The position numbers were made by a program, and so were the translations under genes. Shown here piece after piece: positions 1 through 8,139 of a DNA stretch of 60,249 bases. The DNA comes from Brevundimonas sp. Lineage in GTDB: Bacteria; Pseudomonadota; Alphaproteobacteria; Caulobacterales; Caulobacteraceae. The notes below the pieces were generated by a model, which was given only the letters and a program-made list of their open reading frames with translations, ran no database searches and was not told the origin of the DNA. The stretch lies in assembly GCA_004296955.1 (NCBI GenBank), contig SCVB01000082.1:1-60249 (forward strand), given 5' to 3'. Position 1 is the first letter of the stretch. Every line of letters starts with the position of its first letter.

Positions 1-507
1 GTCGCGGTCCGCGTCATCGGACCGGTGCAGTGGATCTTCATACCGGCCGCCGTCACCCTCGCGGTCACCATCGTCCTCGCCACGCCGGTCGAACTGTTCG
101 GCCTCAACCTGCCCGAGCCGGTCATTCCGATGGTGCTGGCCTTCGCCTGGCCGCTGATCCGGCCGACGATCACCGCGCCGCTGGTGCTGGCCCTGCTGGG
201 CCTCGTCCTCGACATCCTGACCTACGGGCCGCTGGGCCTGTGGGCCCTGGCCCTGCTGGCCATCTATGCAGTGGTCCTGGCCTCGCGCAGCTTCCTGATC
301 GGCCAGGACACGGCGGTCCTGTTCGTCTGGTACGCGGCCTGCTGCGCCCTGGCCTTCCTGATGGCCTATGTCGTCGTGACGGTGATCGCCCGCAATCCGC
401 CCAGCATCCTCGCCCTGATCGGCCAGGTCGTCCCGACCCTGCTGCTCTTCCCGTTCGCCGACCGGATGATCGAGCGGTTCGAGGACGGCGACGTGAGGTT
501 CCGATGA
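1..507 (+). CDS. mreD: Rod shape-determining protein MreD (5' end probably outside window)
   Basis: A small, very hydrophobic protein with about five predicted membrane segments. It ends immediately before a class B PBP2 and RodA, the usual mreBCD-mrdA-rodA order, so it is most likely MreD, the inner-membrane component of the elongasome. The frame is open from base 1. A GTG at 25 could start it, but the codons before it (…GPVQW) read like natural MreD N-terminal sequence, so I treat the gene as 5'-truncated by the window edge. Its stop overlaps the mrdA start in an ATGA arrangement (504-507), implying translational coupling. MreD is poorly conserved, so the call rests on hydrophobicity, size and neighbours. 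Confidence 0.85.
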   Translation, partial: VAVRVIGPVQWIFIPAAVTLAVTIVLATPVELFGLNLPEPVIPMVLAFAWPLIRPTITAPLVLALLGLVLDILTYGPLGLWALALLAIYAVVLASRSFLIGQDTAVLFVWYAACCALAFLMAYVVVTVIARNPPSILALIGQVVPTLLLFPFADRMIERFEDGDVRFR

Positions 508-2597
508 GCTCGGAACCCTCCATCTTCTTCTCCGACGTCAACGAGCGGCAGGGCTCCTTTCTGCGCCGCACCTTCGTGGTCGGCGGACTGACGGCGCTGG
601 GCGGCCTGGCGCTTACCGGCCGTCTCGCCCAGCTGCAGGTCATCCAGGCCGGCCAGTACGCCACCATGGCGTCGAACAACCAGTTCAACTTCCGCCTCGT
701 GCCGCCGCCGCGCGGGCGCATCCTCGATCGCGGCGGCGTCGTCATCGCCGGCAACCGCCCCAGCTTCCGTGTGCTGGTGGTGCGCGACGAGACCCGGGAC
801 CTCGACCAGACCCTGGACCTGCTGGGCCGGCTGCTGCCCGACACCATGGACCGGCGCCGCTCGATCATCCGCGACGTCAACGCGGCGCCGCGCTTCAGCC
901 CCGTGCCGGTCAAGAGCGACCTGACCTGGGAGGAGTTCGCCCGCGTCAACCTCTACGCCAACGAGCTGCCGGGCGTCATGGCCGACATGAACGAGGCCCG
1001 CTACTACCCCTTCGGCGGCGCATTCGCCCACGTCATCGGCTATGTCGCCAAGCCGAACGACCGCGACATCAAGGCGATCGAGGACCGCGGCGAGAAGGTC
1101 CCGGAGATCCTCTACAATCCCGGCTTCCGAATCGGCCGCCAGGGCGTCGAAAAGTCGTTCGACACCGATCTGCGCGGCGAGGCCGGCGGCAACCGGGTCG
1201 AGGTCGATGCGCGGGGCCGGGTGGTGGCCGAGGACATCGGCGGCTCCAGACCGGCGGTGCCGGGCAAGGACGTGGTCCTGACCCTCGACGCCGATGTCCA
1301 GAACCGCGCGCTCGAGGTCTATGGCGAGGAATCCGGCGGCTGCGTGGTCATGGATATCCGCAACGGCGACATCCTGTGCATGGTCTCGGCGCCGTCCTTC
1401 GATCCCAACATGTTCGTCGGCGGCGTGCCCTCCCGGGTCTATGGCGCCCTGCGGGACTATGAACGCAAGCCGCTGCTGGACAAGGCGATCTACGGCAGCT
1501 TCCCGCCCGGCTCGACCTTCAAGATGACCACGGCCCTCGCCCTGCTGGACGCCGGGGTCGATCCGACGGAGCGCGTGGTCTGCACCGGCGGCTATCGCTA
1601 CGGCAACCGCACATTCCGATGCTGGAAGCGCGGCGGGCATGGCGCGATGGACATGCACAACGCCATCAAGAACTCGTGCGACACCTATTTCTACCACCTG
1701 TGCAACCGGGCCGGGGTCGATCGCATCGCCCGCGTGGCCGAGGACCTCGGCTTCCACCAGACCTATGAGATCGGCATCGCCGGCCAGAGCAAGGGCACCA
1801 TGCCCAGTCGGGCCTGGAAGGCCGACTACGCCCGCCGCACGCGCAACCCGCATCCGGACGCCGGCACCTGGTATCCGGGCGAAACCCTGTCGGTGGCCAT
1901 CGGCCAGGGCGCCGTTTCGACGACGGCGCTCCAGCTGGCGGTCATGACCTCCCGTCTGGCCAACGGCCGCAAGGCGGTCACGCCCCGACTGGTCAAGTCG
2001 GTGGGCGGGGTCGAACGGCCCGCGGCCGGCGCCAGTCGGGACCTGCCGTTCAGCCGGGAACATCTCGACATCGTGCGCGGGGGCATGGTCGCCGTGGCCA
2101 ACGATGTCACCGGCACGGCCTATCGCGCCTCGCAACTGGGGCTCGGCGACATCCAGATGGCCGGCAAGACCGGCACGGCCCAGTCGCGCGACTACCGGCC
2201 CGGCGAGTCGCGAGGACCGCGCAACGCCGACTGGACCCGCCGGGACCACGCCATCTTCGTCGCCTTCGCGCCGCATGACGCGCCGCGCTACGCCATCGCC
2301 CTGATCATCCAGCACGCCCCCGCAGGCGGCGCCGCCGACGCCGCGCCCAAGGCGCGCGAGATCATGAAGACGGTCCTTCTCAAGGACCCGGACATGCGCG
2401 CCCGCATCGAGCGGCCGTTGCCGCCCGAGGCGGTCGCCCCCGCCGGCGCCGACGAAGGCGAGCTGGGCGCCGCGCCGGGCGGCGAGGTCACCGGAGCCGC
2501 CGGCGCCGAGGTGGCCCCGGCGCCCGCGCCCACGCCCCGACGCGCGCCCACGGCGACGACCGGCCCGCGTCCCTATCTGTCGGAGCCGCCGCAATGA
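504..2597 (+). CDS. mrdA: Penicillin-binding protein 2, elongasome transpeptidase
   Basis: A class B PBP of 697 residues that cross-links lateral-wall peptidoglycan together with RodA. It has a single N-terminal membrane anchor (about residues 22-40) and a PBP dimerisation domain. The transpeptidase domain carries all three active-site motifs: STFK with nucleophile Ser337, SCD at 391, and KTGT at 555. The last 70 or so residues are a Pro/Ala-rich tail. The frame extends upstream to position 30, but that part is a shadow of mreD. I chose ATG 504 because it overlaps the mreD stop and puts the membrane anchor near the N terminus. The gene overlaps rodA by ATGA at 2594-2597. Confidence 0.95.
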   Translation: MSSEPSIFFSDVNERQGSFLRRTFVVGGLTALGGLALTGRLAQLQVIQAGQYATMASNNQFNFRLVPPPRGRILDRGGVVIAGNRPSFRVLVVRDETRDLDQTLDLLGRLLPDTMDRRRSIIRDVNAAPRFSPVPVKSDLTWEEFARVNLYANELPGVMADMNEARYYPFGGAFAHVIGYVAKPNDRDIKAIEDRGEKVPEILYNPGFRIGRQGVEKSFDTDLRGEAGGNRVEVDARGRVVAEDIGGSRPAVPGKDVVLTLDADVQNRALEVYGEESGGCVVMDIRNGDILCMVSAPSFDPNMFVGGVPSRVYGALRDYERKPLLDKAIYGSFPPGSTFKMTTALALLDAGVDPTERVVCTGGYRYGNRTFRCWKRGGHGAMDMHNAIKNSCDTYFYHLCNRAGVDRIARVAEDLGFHQTYEIGIAGQSKGTMPSRAWKADYARRTRNPHPDAGTWYPGETLSVAIGQGAVSTTALQLAVMTSRLANGRKAVTPRLVKSVGGVERPAAGASRDLPFSREHLDIVRGGMVAVANDVTGTAYRASQLGLGDIQMAGKTGTAQSRDYRPGESRGPRNADWTRRDHAIFVAFAPHDAPRYAIALIIQHAPAGGAADAAPKAREIMKTVLLKDPDMRARIERPLPPEAVAPAGADEGELGAAPGGEVTGAAGAEVAPAPAPTPRRAPTATTGPRPYLSEPPQ

Positions 2598-3751
2598 CCG
2601 CCTCCGCCCTGACCCGTCCCGGCGAGCGGGATCGGCTCTCGACGAAGATCGCCGAACTGGACTGGCGGCTCATCGGCCTGCTGTGCGTCGTCGCCATGGT
2701 CGGCGCGGCGATGCTCTATTCGATCGCGGGCGGTCAGTGGCAGCCCTGGGCCGTGAAACATGTGATCCGTTTCGGCGCCCTGCTGATCGTGATGCTGGCC
2801 ATGGCCATGGTGCACCCGAAATGGTGGTTCCGCGCCGCCTATCCGCTCTACGGCGTCCTGCTCATCCTCGTTCTGATGATCGAGTTCACGCCGCTGGGCT
2901 ATGTGGCGGGCGGGGCCCGGAACTGGCTCAATCTGGGCTTCATCCGCATCCAGCCGGCCGAGTTCATCAAGCTGGGCCTCGTCCTGGCCCTGGCGCGCTG
3001 GTACCACAACCACACGGCCCAGGAGGCGCGCTGGTCGTGGAAGCTGCTGATTCCGGCCGGCATGATCGGCGTCCCCTTCCTGCTCGTCGCCAAACAGCCC
3101 GACCTCGGCTCGGCCATGGTCATCGGCCTGACCGGCGCGGCCGTCATGTTCGTCGCCGGTCTCAGCTGGCGCGTCATCGCCGCCGGGGCGGCGGCCGCCG
3201 TGGCCATCATTCCGCCCTTCGTCATGTTCGGCATGCACGACTATCAGCGGAACCGGGTCCTGACCTTCCTCAGCCCGGAATCCGATCCGTCGGGCACGGG
3301 CTACAACATCATCCAGTCCAAGATCGCGCTCGGCTCGGGCGGGGTGCTCGGCAAGGGGTACGGTCTGGGCAGCCAGAGCCAGCTGGAGTTCCTGCCGGAG
3401 CGGCATACCGACTTCATCTTCTCCACGGTGGCCGAGGAGTTCGGCTTCGTCGGCTCCTTCGCCGTCCTGGCCTGCTATGTCGCCATCATCCTGATCGCCC
3501 TGCGCATCGCCTCCCTCGCCCACAGTCATTTCGGCCGCCTCGCCGCCGCCGGGATGACCTCCTTCTTCGCCCTGTTCGTGCTCATCAACGGGGCGATGGT
3601 CATGGGCATGGCGCCGGTGGTCGGTGTGCCGATGCCGCTGCTCTCCTACGGGGGGTCGTCGATGATGACCGTGATGTTCGGCTTCGGCCTCGTCCTGTCC
3701 ACGCGCGTCCACCGCTACGCTGAGCTGCCCAAGGGCCACGGGCTGTTCTAG
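2594..3751 (+). CDS. rodA: SEDS peptidoglycan glycosyltransferase RodA
   Basis: A polytopic FtsW/RodA/SpoVE (SEDS) protein of 385 residues that polymerises lipid II into glycan strands in complex with PBP2. It shows multiple hydrophobic segments and SEDS-typical stretches, including QPAEFIKLG, KQPDLGSAMV and the C-terminal PLLSYGGSSM motif. It starts within the mrdA stop codon, so the two partners are translationally coupled. It is the last gene of the mre cluster. A repeat-bearing non-coding spacer follows. Confidence 0.96.
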   Translation: MTASALTRPGERDRLSTKIAELDWRLIGLLCVVAMVGAAMLYSIAGGQWQPWAVKHVIRFGALLIVMLAMAMVHPKWWFRAAYPLYGVLLILVLMIEFTPLGYVAGGARNWLNLGFIRIQPAEFIKLGLVLALARWYHNHTAQEARWSWKLLIPAGMIGVPFLLVAKQPDLGSAMVIGLTGAAVMFVAGLSWRVIAAGAAAAVAIIPPFVMFGMHDYQRNRVLTFLSPESDPSGTGYNIIQSKIALGSGGVLGKGYGLGSQSQLEFLPERHTDFIFSTVAEEFGFVGSFAVLACYVAIILIALRIASLAHSHFGRLAAAGMTSFFALFVLINGAMVMGMAPVVGVPMPLLSYGGSSMMTVMFGFGLVLSTRVHRYAELPKGHGLF

Positions 3752-3787
3752 TAGCGAACCCCTGCGTCTTTAGGGCGGGGTGAGTTC

Positions 3788-4006
3788 ATCACAACGGACA
3801 CGACGGAGGCCACAGCGGACACAACGGGTCCGGAGCGTTGACGGCGCCGTACCGCGCCTGATGCACCCCGCGGGACACCGGGCGCCGAGCCTGGCGGCCC
3901 TCCTAGTGCGGCGAACGCCGCAATCACGACGTCCGCGCAGCACGCTCCGCCGCGGACGCGCCTCGGTCCCGTCGTGTCCGTTGTGATCCCCGTTGTGTTC
4001 GCTGTG
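3788..4006. repeat. Intergenic repeat array: four copies of CACARCGGACACRACGG in 2+2 inverted layout
   Basis: The 336-bp gap between rodA and the next gene holds four copies of a motif close to CACARCGGACACRACGG. Two are forward, at 3790-3806 and 3811-3828. Two are inverted, at 3969-3986 and 3990-4006. The outer pair is a perfect 19-bp inverted repeat: ATCACAACGGACACGACGG at 3788-3806 against its complement at 3969-3987. The second pair has one mismatch. Because the order is A-B…A'-B', both pairs cannot nest in one simple hairpin. The stretch of about 140 bp between them has smaller inverted repeats (TGCGGCGAACGCCGCA near 3908; CGTCCGCG…CGCGGACG near 3930-3960). I see no credible gene here. 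Confidence 0.75.
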
Positions 4007-4087
4007 AAGAACCTCCAGGCCGCACCTTCAACAGCGAACAGTCTGCACGCCCTCCACACGAAGGGGAGGGACCGCTAGGTTGTCGGG

Positions 4088-4543
4088 ATGACTGACCAAT
4101 CCAGCCCGACCCCGCCCGTCTTCGTCCCCGACTGGGGCGACAAGCCCTGTCCGAAGCCTCTCCTGCCTGCCACCACGCCGGAGCGCAGCGCCGCCCTCAT
4201 GGACGGCGTGCAGATGCGCGAGAACCCCGCCGAATGGGCCTTCGTCCGCCTGTCCAAGCTGATCGAGGATTTCGAGAAGGGGCTCGACAAGGATGACGAG
4301 ATCGGGGCCCGCATCGTCGGCCTGCCGGGCGACGGCACCATGTCGATCGAGGACCTGGGCTTCTGGGGCCCGGACTTCATCATGTTCCTGGGCAAGAACT
4401 CCGACGGCAAGCCGGTGCGCCTGATCCAGCACTACGGCCAGATCAACGTCCTGCTCGACGCCCGCAAGAAGCCCGAGGAGCGCGAGGCCCGCCGCATCGG
4501 CTTCCAGCTCTCGGAACTGGTCAGGAAAACCAGCCCGAAGTGA
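4088..4543 (+). CDS. Conserved hypothetical protein (resembles DUF6173)
   Basis: A soluble 151-residue protein without signal peptide or membrane segment. The central part (residues about 45-140) alternates acidic and hydrophobic stretches with a GLPGDGTMSIEDLGFWGPDF block. From memory it resembles the uncharacterised DUF6173 family, but I cannot confirm that here. The gene stands alone on the plus strand between the rodA-side repeat region and the convergent pip gene. No function can be assigned from sequence. The ATG at 4088 is the only well-placed start. Confidence 0.7.
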   Translation: MTDQSSPTPPVFVPDWGDKPCPKPLLPATTPERSAALMDGVQMRENPAEWAFVRLSKLIEDFEKGLDKDDEIGARIVGLPGDGTMSIEDLGFWGPDFIMFLGKNSDGKPVRLIQHYGQINVLLDARKKPEEREARRIGFQLSELVRKTSPK

Positions 4544-4551
4544 CCGGACCG

Positions 4552-4569
4552 CTGTCGCGTCCGCGACAG
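4552..4569 (+). terminator. Possible stem-loop after the hypothetical gene
   Basis: CTGTCGCG-TC-CGCGACAG forms an 8-bp inverted repeat 9 nt after the stop of the 4088-4543 gene. No T-run follows, only TGTCTTCTCG, so intrinsic termination is doubtful. It also overlaps the end of the 275-nt repeat element on the other strand. Confidence 0.3.
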
Positions 4570-4840
4570 TGTCTTCTCGCCCCGTATCTTCTCGCCCCTG
4601 CACGCCCCGAATCCGCCCCTTCCGCCCCGGGGCGCGGCGGCCGGATTCCCTGCAAGGCCGCGGTGCGACCGGTTCTGACGTAGCCGTCTGCATACTGGAC
4701 GAACGCCCGCCGGGCGGGTCTTTGACAGTCCTGAACATGCCGCCCGCGCCGCTCCCAGGCGCGGTCGAACGAACGACCCGATCCGGCGCGGGCCGGGGTT
4801 GCCCGGTGTCTCATTTTTCCGGCGCCGACAGTGTCCTCTC
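4566..4840 (-). repeat. 275-nt conserved intergenic element, copy 1
   Basis: Read on the minus strand, this segment matches copy 2 at 19608-19882 in a series of blocks at the same relative positions. These are a 5' GRGARGACACTGT; an A5 run at about +22; TGTCAAAGACC at +114; an ATGCA…CGGTCGCA block; and a 3' GGGGCGRGAAGAT followed by CGGGGCGRGAA(G/T)ACACTGT. Both copies measure 275 nt between the outer ACACTGT boxes. The terminal boxes are direct repeats of each other. The element begins 21 nt after the pip stop codon and fills the convergent gap up to 23 nt from the opposite gene. It encodes no transposase. A non-autonomous mobile or REP-like element, or a structured 3'-UTR RNA, are both possible. 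Confidence 0.75.
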
Positions 4841-4860
4841 GACCCTGTCCGCCCGTCGGC

Positions 4861-5835
4861 TCAGAGAGACGCGGCCCAGTCCGTGGCCCGCACCAGGCTG
4901 TCGACGATGCCCGGCTCGCTCGAGGCGTGGCCGGCGTCCTTGACGATGTCCAGCTTCGCTTCCGGCCAGGCGCGATGCAGGGCCCAGGCGCTGGCGATCG
5001 GCGTCACCACGTCGAACCGGCCCTGGGCGATCCAGCAGGGGATGTGCTTGATCCGGCCGATGTTCTTCAGCAGCCAGCCTTCCTCGGGGAAGAAGCCGCC
5101 GTTCATGAAGTACCAGCATTCGATCCGCGCGAAGGCGACGGCGAATTCGGGCTCGGCGAACTTGTCCGGGCGGGCGTCAGGTCCCTCGACGCTGACCGTC
5201 TCGCCCTCCCAGCTCGACCAGGCGATGGCGCAACGCTCGCGCTCCGCCCGGTCGTCGCCGGTCAGCCGCTTGTAATAGGCGCCCATCAGGTCATGGCGCT
5301 CGTCCTCCGGGATCGGGGCGACGAACCGCTCCCAGGCGTCCGGGAAGATGTTTGACGCCCCGTCCTGATAGAACCAGTGCAGTTCCGGCTTGGTCAGCAG
5401 GAAGATGCCGCGCAGCAGCAGGGCCCGGGCGCGCTCGGGATGGGTGATGGCGTAGGCCATCGACAGGGTCGAGCCCCAGCTGCCGCCGAAGACGACCCAG
5501 GCGTCGATGCCGAGCAGCTCGCGCAGGCGCTCGATGTCCTCGATCAGCGTCCAGGTGGTGTTGTCCTCCAGCGAGGCGTTGGGCCGGCTCTGGCCGCAGC
5601 CGCGCTGGTCGAACAGCACGATCCGGTATTTCGCCGGATCGAAATAGCGCCGCATGCCGGGGTTGACCGCGCCGCCGGGCCCGCCGTGCAGGACGACCAC
5701 CGGCAGACCCTGGGGGTTGCCGCACTCCTCGTAATAGATCTCATGCACCCCGTCGGTCGGCATGAAGCCGGTGGCATAGGGTTCGATTTCCGGGAAAAGC
5801 TCCCGGCGGGCGGTGTCGGACACGGGGAAGGCCAT
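4861..5835 (-). CDS. pip: Prolyl iminopeptidase (S33 family)
   Basis: An alpha/beta-hydrolase of 324 residues that removes N-terminal proline from peptides in the cytoplasm. Family-typical features are the oxyanion motif HGGPGG at 50-55, FDQRGCGQSRP at about 75-85, and the nucleophile elbow GGSWGS with Ser119. The downstream acid and His lie in GRFDVVTP and DAGHASSEP. Its length matches the family. It lies 27 bp downstream of the DUF423 gene on the same strand, probably co-transcribed. Its 3' flank is copy 1 of the 275-nt repeat element. Confidence 0.95.
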   Translation of the reverse strand: MAFPVSDTARRELFPEIEPYATGFMPTDGVHEIYYEECGNPQGLPVVVLHGGPGGAVNPGMRRYFDPAKYRIVLFDQRGCGQSRPNASLEDNTTWTLIEDIERLRELLGIDAWVVFGGSWGSTLSMAYAITHPERARALLLRGIFLLTKPELHWFYQDGASNIFPDAWERFVAPIPEDERHDLMGAYYKRLTGDDRAERERCAIAWSSWEGETVSVEGPDARPDKFAEPEFAVAFARIECWYFMNGGFFPEEGWLLKNIGRIKHIPCWIAQGRFDVVTPIASAWALHRAWPEAKLDIVKDAGHASSEPGIVDSLVRATDWAASL

Positions 5836-5862
5836 ACTGGTAATCGGTCTCGCTTCGCGCCG

Positions 5863-6234
5863 TCAGCCGGCGCTGATTTGTGTCCGCAATGCGGCATAGG
5901 CGATCAAAAGCCAAGCTCCGATCATCAGTACGCCGCCGATTGGTGCGATTGCACCCATCGCTGTCAGGCTTAGCAGAGCGACGCCCGAAAGGGCCAGGCA
6001 AAAGACCAGGCCGCCTGCCGCCGCCAGCCAGCCCGCCACGACGACCAGCCGGTCACGGCCGGGCCAGGCTGCGCAGACCAGGGCCAGGACGGCGTGGACC
6101 AACTGATAGTGGGCCCCGGTGGTCAGCAGGGTCTTGACCTGGGGGCCGGCCCCATGCGCCGCGAAGGCGCCGATCAGGACGGCGAGCGCCCCGTTGAGGG
6201 CTGCGAAGACGGCGAGTCGGCGCGATATGGTCAT
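5863..6234 (-). CDS. DUF423 family small membrane protein (YgdD-like)
   Basis: A 123-residue protein with four predicted transmembrane helices, opening with RRLAVFAALNGALAVLIGAFAAHG. The early AAHG motif and the late GG…GW(L/A) segments are characteristic of DUF423. Function is unknown. It lies upstream of pip on the minus strand and is probably the first gene of a two-gene unit. A GCTAGCGT −10-like box ends 7 nt before the ATG, which suggests a leaderless transcript. Confidence 0.85.
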   Translation of the reverse strand: MTISRRLAVFAALNGALAVLIGAFAAHGAGPQVKTLLTTGAHYQLVHAVLALVCAAWPGRDRLVVVAGWLAAAGGLVFCLALSGVALLSLTAMGAIAPIGGVLMIGAWLLIAYAALRTQISAG

Positions 6235-6241
6235 GGGCAGA

Positions 6242-6277
6242 ACGCTAGCCGACAGAATCCCGCGCGTCTGCTATTGC
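6242..6277. promoter_or_regulatory. Interlocked divergent promoters for DUF423 gene and MFS gene
   Basis: Minus strand: CAGACGC (6270-6264), 14 nt, GCTAGCGT (6249-6242), with the DUF423 ATG 7 nt beyond. Plus strand: CCGACAG (6249-6255), 14 nt, GCTATTGC (6270-6277), with the MFS ATG 7 nt beyond. Both resemble the Caulobacter housekeeping consensus TTGACGS-N10-14-GCTANAWC, with imperfect −35 boxes. Each −35 abuts or overlaps the other's −10, so the two promoters would compete. Inference from sequence only. Confidence 0.5.
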
Positions 6278-6284
6278 GCCGCTC

Positions 6285-7463
6285 ATGAACGCCGCCCAGC
6301 GCATGGCCCTGCAATATGTGTGGCTCTTCGGCGCCACCGGCGTGAGCCTTCCGTTTGCAGGCCTGTGGCTTCGCGCGCACGGGTTGAGCGGGGCCCAGAT
6401 CGGCGTCGTCCTGGCGGCCCCGATGCTCGCGCGGATCGTCACCGGCCCGCTGCTGGCGGTCTGGGCCGACGGGTTCCGGATGCGGCGCACGCCCATCGCC
6501 CTGCTGGGACTGGTCATGGCGCTGGGCTACGGCATGGCCGGCCTGGCGGACGGCTACGCCCCGCGCGCCATCGGCTGGTTTATCGGCGCCACCGCCATGG
6601 GCGTGCTGGTCCCGCTGACTGACGTCATGACCCTGCGGCTGTCGGCCCGCCTCGGCTTCACCTTCGCGGTGCCCCGGGGCACGGGCTCCGCCGCTTTTGT
6701 GGTCGCCAATGTCGTCATGGGGGCCCTGCTGCTGACCGCGCCGGTCGACAGCGTCATCGTCTGGGTCGTCCTCGCCTCGCTGGGCTTCGCCGTCGGGGCC
6801 CTCGCCATCCTGCCTCCGGAGCCGGTCGCGGACGGCGCGCCGGCGCTCGGTCGGGAACGCTTCCGCGGCCTCGGCCGCCTGCTCCGGGATCCGGTCTTCC
6901 TGACCACCATCTTCGCGGTCGGCGCGGTCCAGGCCGCCCACGCCTTCCAGTACGGTTTCTCCGCCCTCCTGTGGAAGGCCCAGGGCGTCAGCGAAGCCGT
7001 CACCGGCCAGCTATGGGCCTTCGGCGTCGTGGCCGAGATCGCCCTGATGTGGTGGTTCGAACCCTGGCGCCGCCGCGCCGGCATCGGCCCCTGGAGCCTC
7101 CTGATGGTCGGTTCGGCCGCCGCCGTCCTGCGCTGGGGCGTCATGGCCCTGGCCCCGCCGCTCTGGCTGCTCTGGCCGCTTCAGGCCCTGCACGCCCTGA
7201 CCTTCGCCGCCACCTTCCTCGCCGGGGTCCAGCTGGTCGAGCGACTCTCGCCGCCCGACACCCATACGGCGGCGCAGATGCTCAGCTCGGTTCTGTCGGC
7301 GGGTGTGCTGATCGGCCTGGCGACCGCCGTGTCGGGTCCGCTGTACGACCGCTTCGGCGCGGGCGGCTACTGGGCGATGGCGGCCCTGGCCGGCGCCGGC
7401 CTGCTGGCCGCCATCCCCCTGCGCGGTCAGTTGGCGCGGGACCGGGGCAGGGGAGAGAGATGA
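6285..7463 (+). CDS. Major facilitator superfamily transporter (HcaT/MFS_1-like)
   Basis: A 392-residue polytopic protein with about 12 hydrophobic helices. It starts NAAQRMALQYVWLFGATGVSLPF. The LPFAGLWLRAHGLSGAQIGV stretch and an early GPLLAVWAD loop are typical of the sugar/aromatic-acid proton symporter branch that includes HcaT. Substrate cannot be inferred from its neighbours. Its 3' end overlaps the convergent C15-like gene by 37 nt. Confidence 0.88.
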   Translation: MNAAQRMALQYVWLFGATGVSLPFAGLWLRAHGLSGAQIGVVLAAPMLARIVTGPLLAVWADGFRMRRTPIALLGLVMALGYGMAGLADGYAPRAIGWFIGATAMGVLVPLTDVMTLRLSARLGFTFAVPRGTGSAAFVVANVVMGALLLTAPVDSVIVWVVLASLGFAVGALAILPPEPVADGAPALGRERFRGLGRLLRDPVFLTTIFAVGAVQAAHAFQYGFSALLWKAQGVSEAVTGQLWAFGVVAEIALMWWFEPWRRRAGIGPWSLLMVGSAAAVLRWGVMALAPPLWLLWPLQALHALTFAATFLAGVQLVERLSPPDTHTAAQMLSSVLSAGVLIGLATAVSGPLYDRFGAGGYWAMAALAGAGLLAAIPLRGQLARDRGRGER

Positions 7464-8041
7464 CTGGCCATGGCCTGGGCCGCGGTCTTCACCGCGCGCT
7501 GCACGGCCGCGTCCGGCTCATGCTCCGGCGCCCGCAGCAGGCCGATGGCCGGCGTGTCCGGCCCATCCGGCAGGCTGGAGAGGATCCGGTACAGCAGGTA
7601 GCTGCCCGCATCGTCCTCGGAATCCGAACTGGCGCTGGCCGCCAGTCCGGCCTTGTTCAGGGCCCGGACGATATCGGCGACCGGCGCGGTGGCGCGCGCC
7701 AGGCCCGGACCGAGGCTGTCCAGCCGACGTCCGCCATCCAGCGAGCGGTTCTCGGCCCGGATCTGGAGCCGGAAGGCGTCGCTGTGCCGGGTGCGTCCGA
7801 CCAGCAGCAGACCCCGGCAGCGCCGGTCGTCGAGATGCGCCGACAGGACCGACGCCAGGGCCTCCGGCTCGCCGCCGGCCACCGCCAGCGTCCGTGCGCC
7901 GGTCGGGTTCCACGGTTCTCCGGACAGGTCCTCGACCGGATCCCAGCCCGCCTCGTCCGCATCATAGGCGCAGATGACGAGCGCCGGACGATAGTCCGGG
8001 GCAGCCTCGGCCTTGGGATCAAGCATGACCGACCTGCGCAT
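7427..8041 (-). CDS. Peptidase C15 (pyroglutamyl peptidase)-like protein, catalytic Cys not seen
   Basis: About 204 residues, soluble. Segments resemble the C15 fold: an N-terminal PALVICAYDADEAGW…WNPTGARTLAV in place of the usual opening, and DAGSYLLYRIL where active enzymes have AG(x)YxCNxxxY. The position of the catalytic cysteine appears to be leucine, so the protein is probably a non-peptidase homologue. The start is uncertain: ATG 8041 or the internal ATG 8026 (MLDPKAE…), neither with a strong ribosome-binding site. The gene overlaps the MFS gene tail-to-tail. Family assignment is tentative. Confidence 0.6.
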   Translation of the reverse strand: MRRSVMLDPKAEAAPDYRPALVICAYDADEAGWDPVEDLSGEPWNPTGARTLAVAGGEPEALASVLSAHLDDRRCRGLLLVGRTRHSDAFRLQIRAENRSLDGGRRLDSLGPGLARATAPVADIVRALNKAGLAASASSDSEDDAGSYLLYRILSSLPDGPDTPAIGLLRAPEHEPDAAVQRAVKTAAQAMASHLSPLPRSRAN

Positions 8042-8139
8042 GACAGAACTGTGACATAGGCCGCCAAATTGCGGTCCGGGCGATCCCGGCGTCAAGGCGA
8101 AATCGCCCGGCTGGCGTCATCCTGAACAACATTCCCGTC

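Noticed and set aside
30-503. 5' extension of the PBP2 frame
   Set aside because: Out-of-frame reading of mreD; the true PBP2 start at 504 has a membrane anchor just after it.
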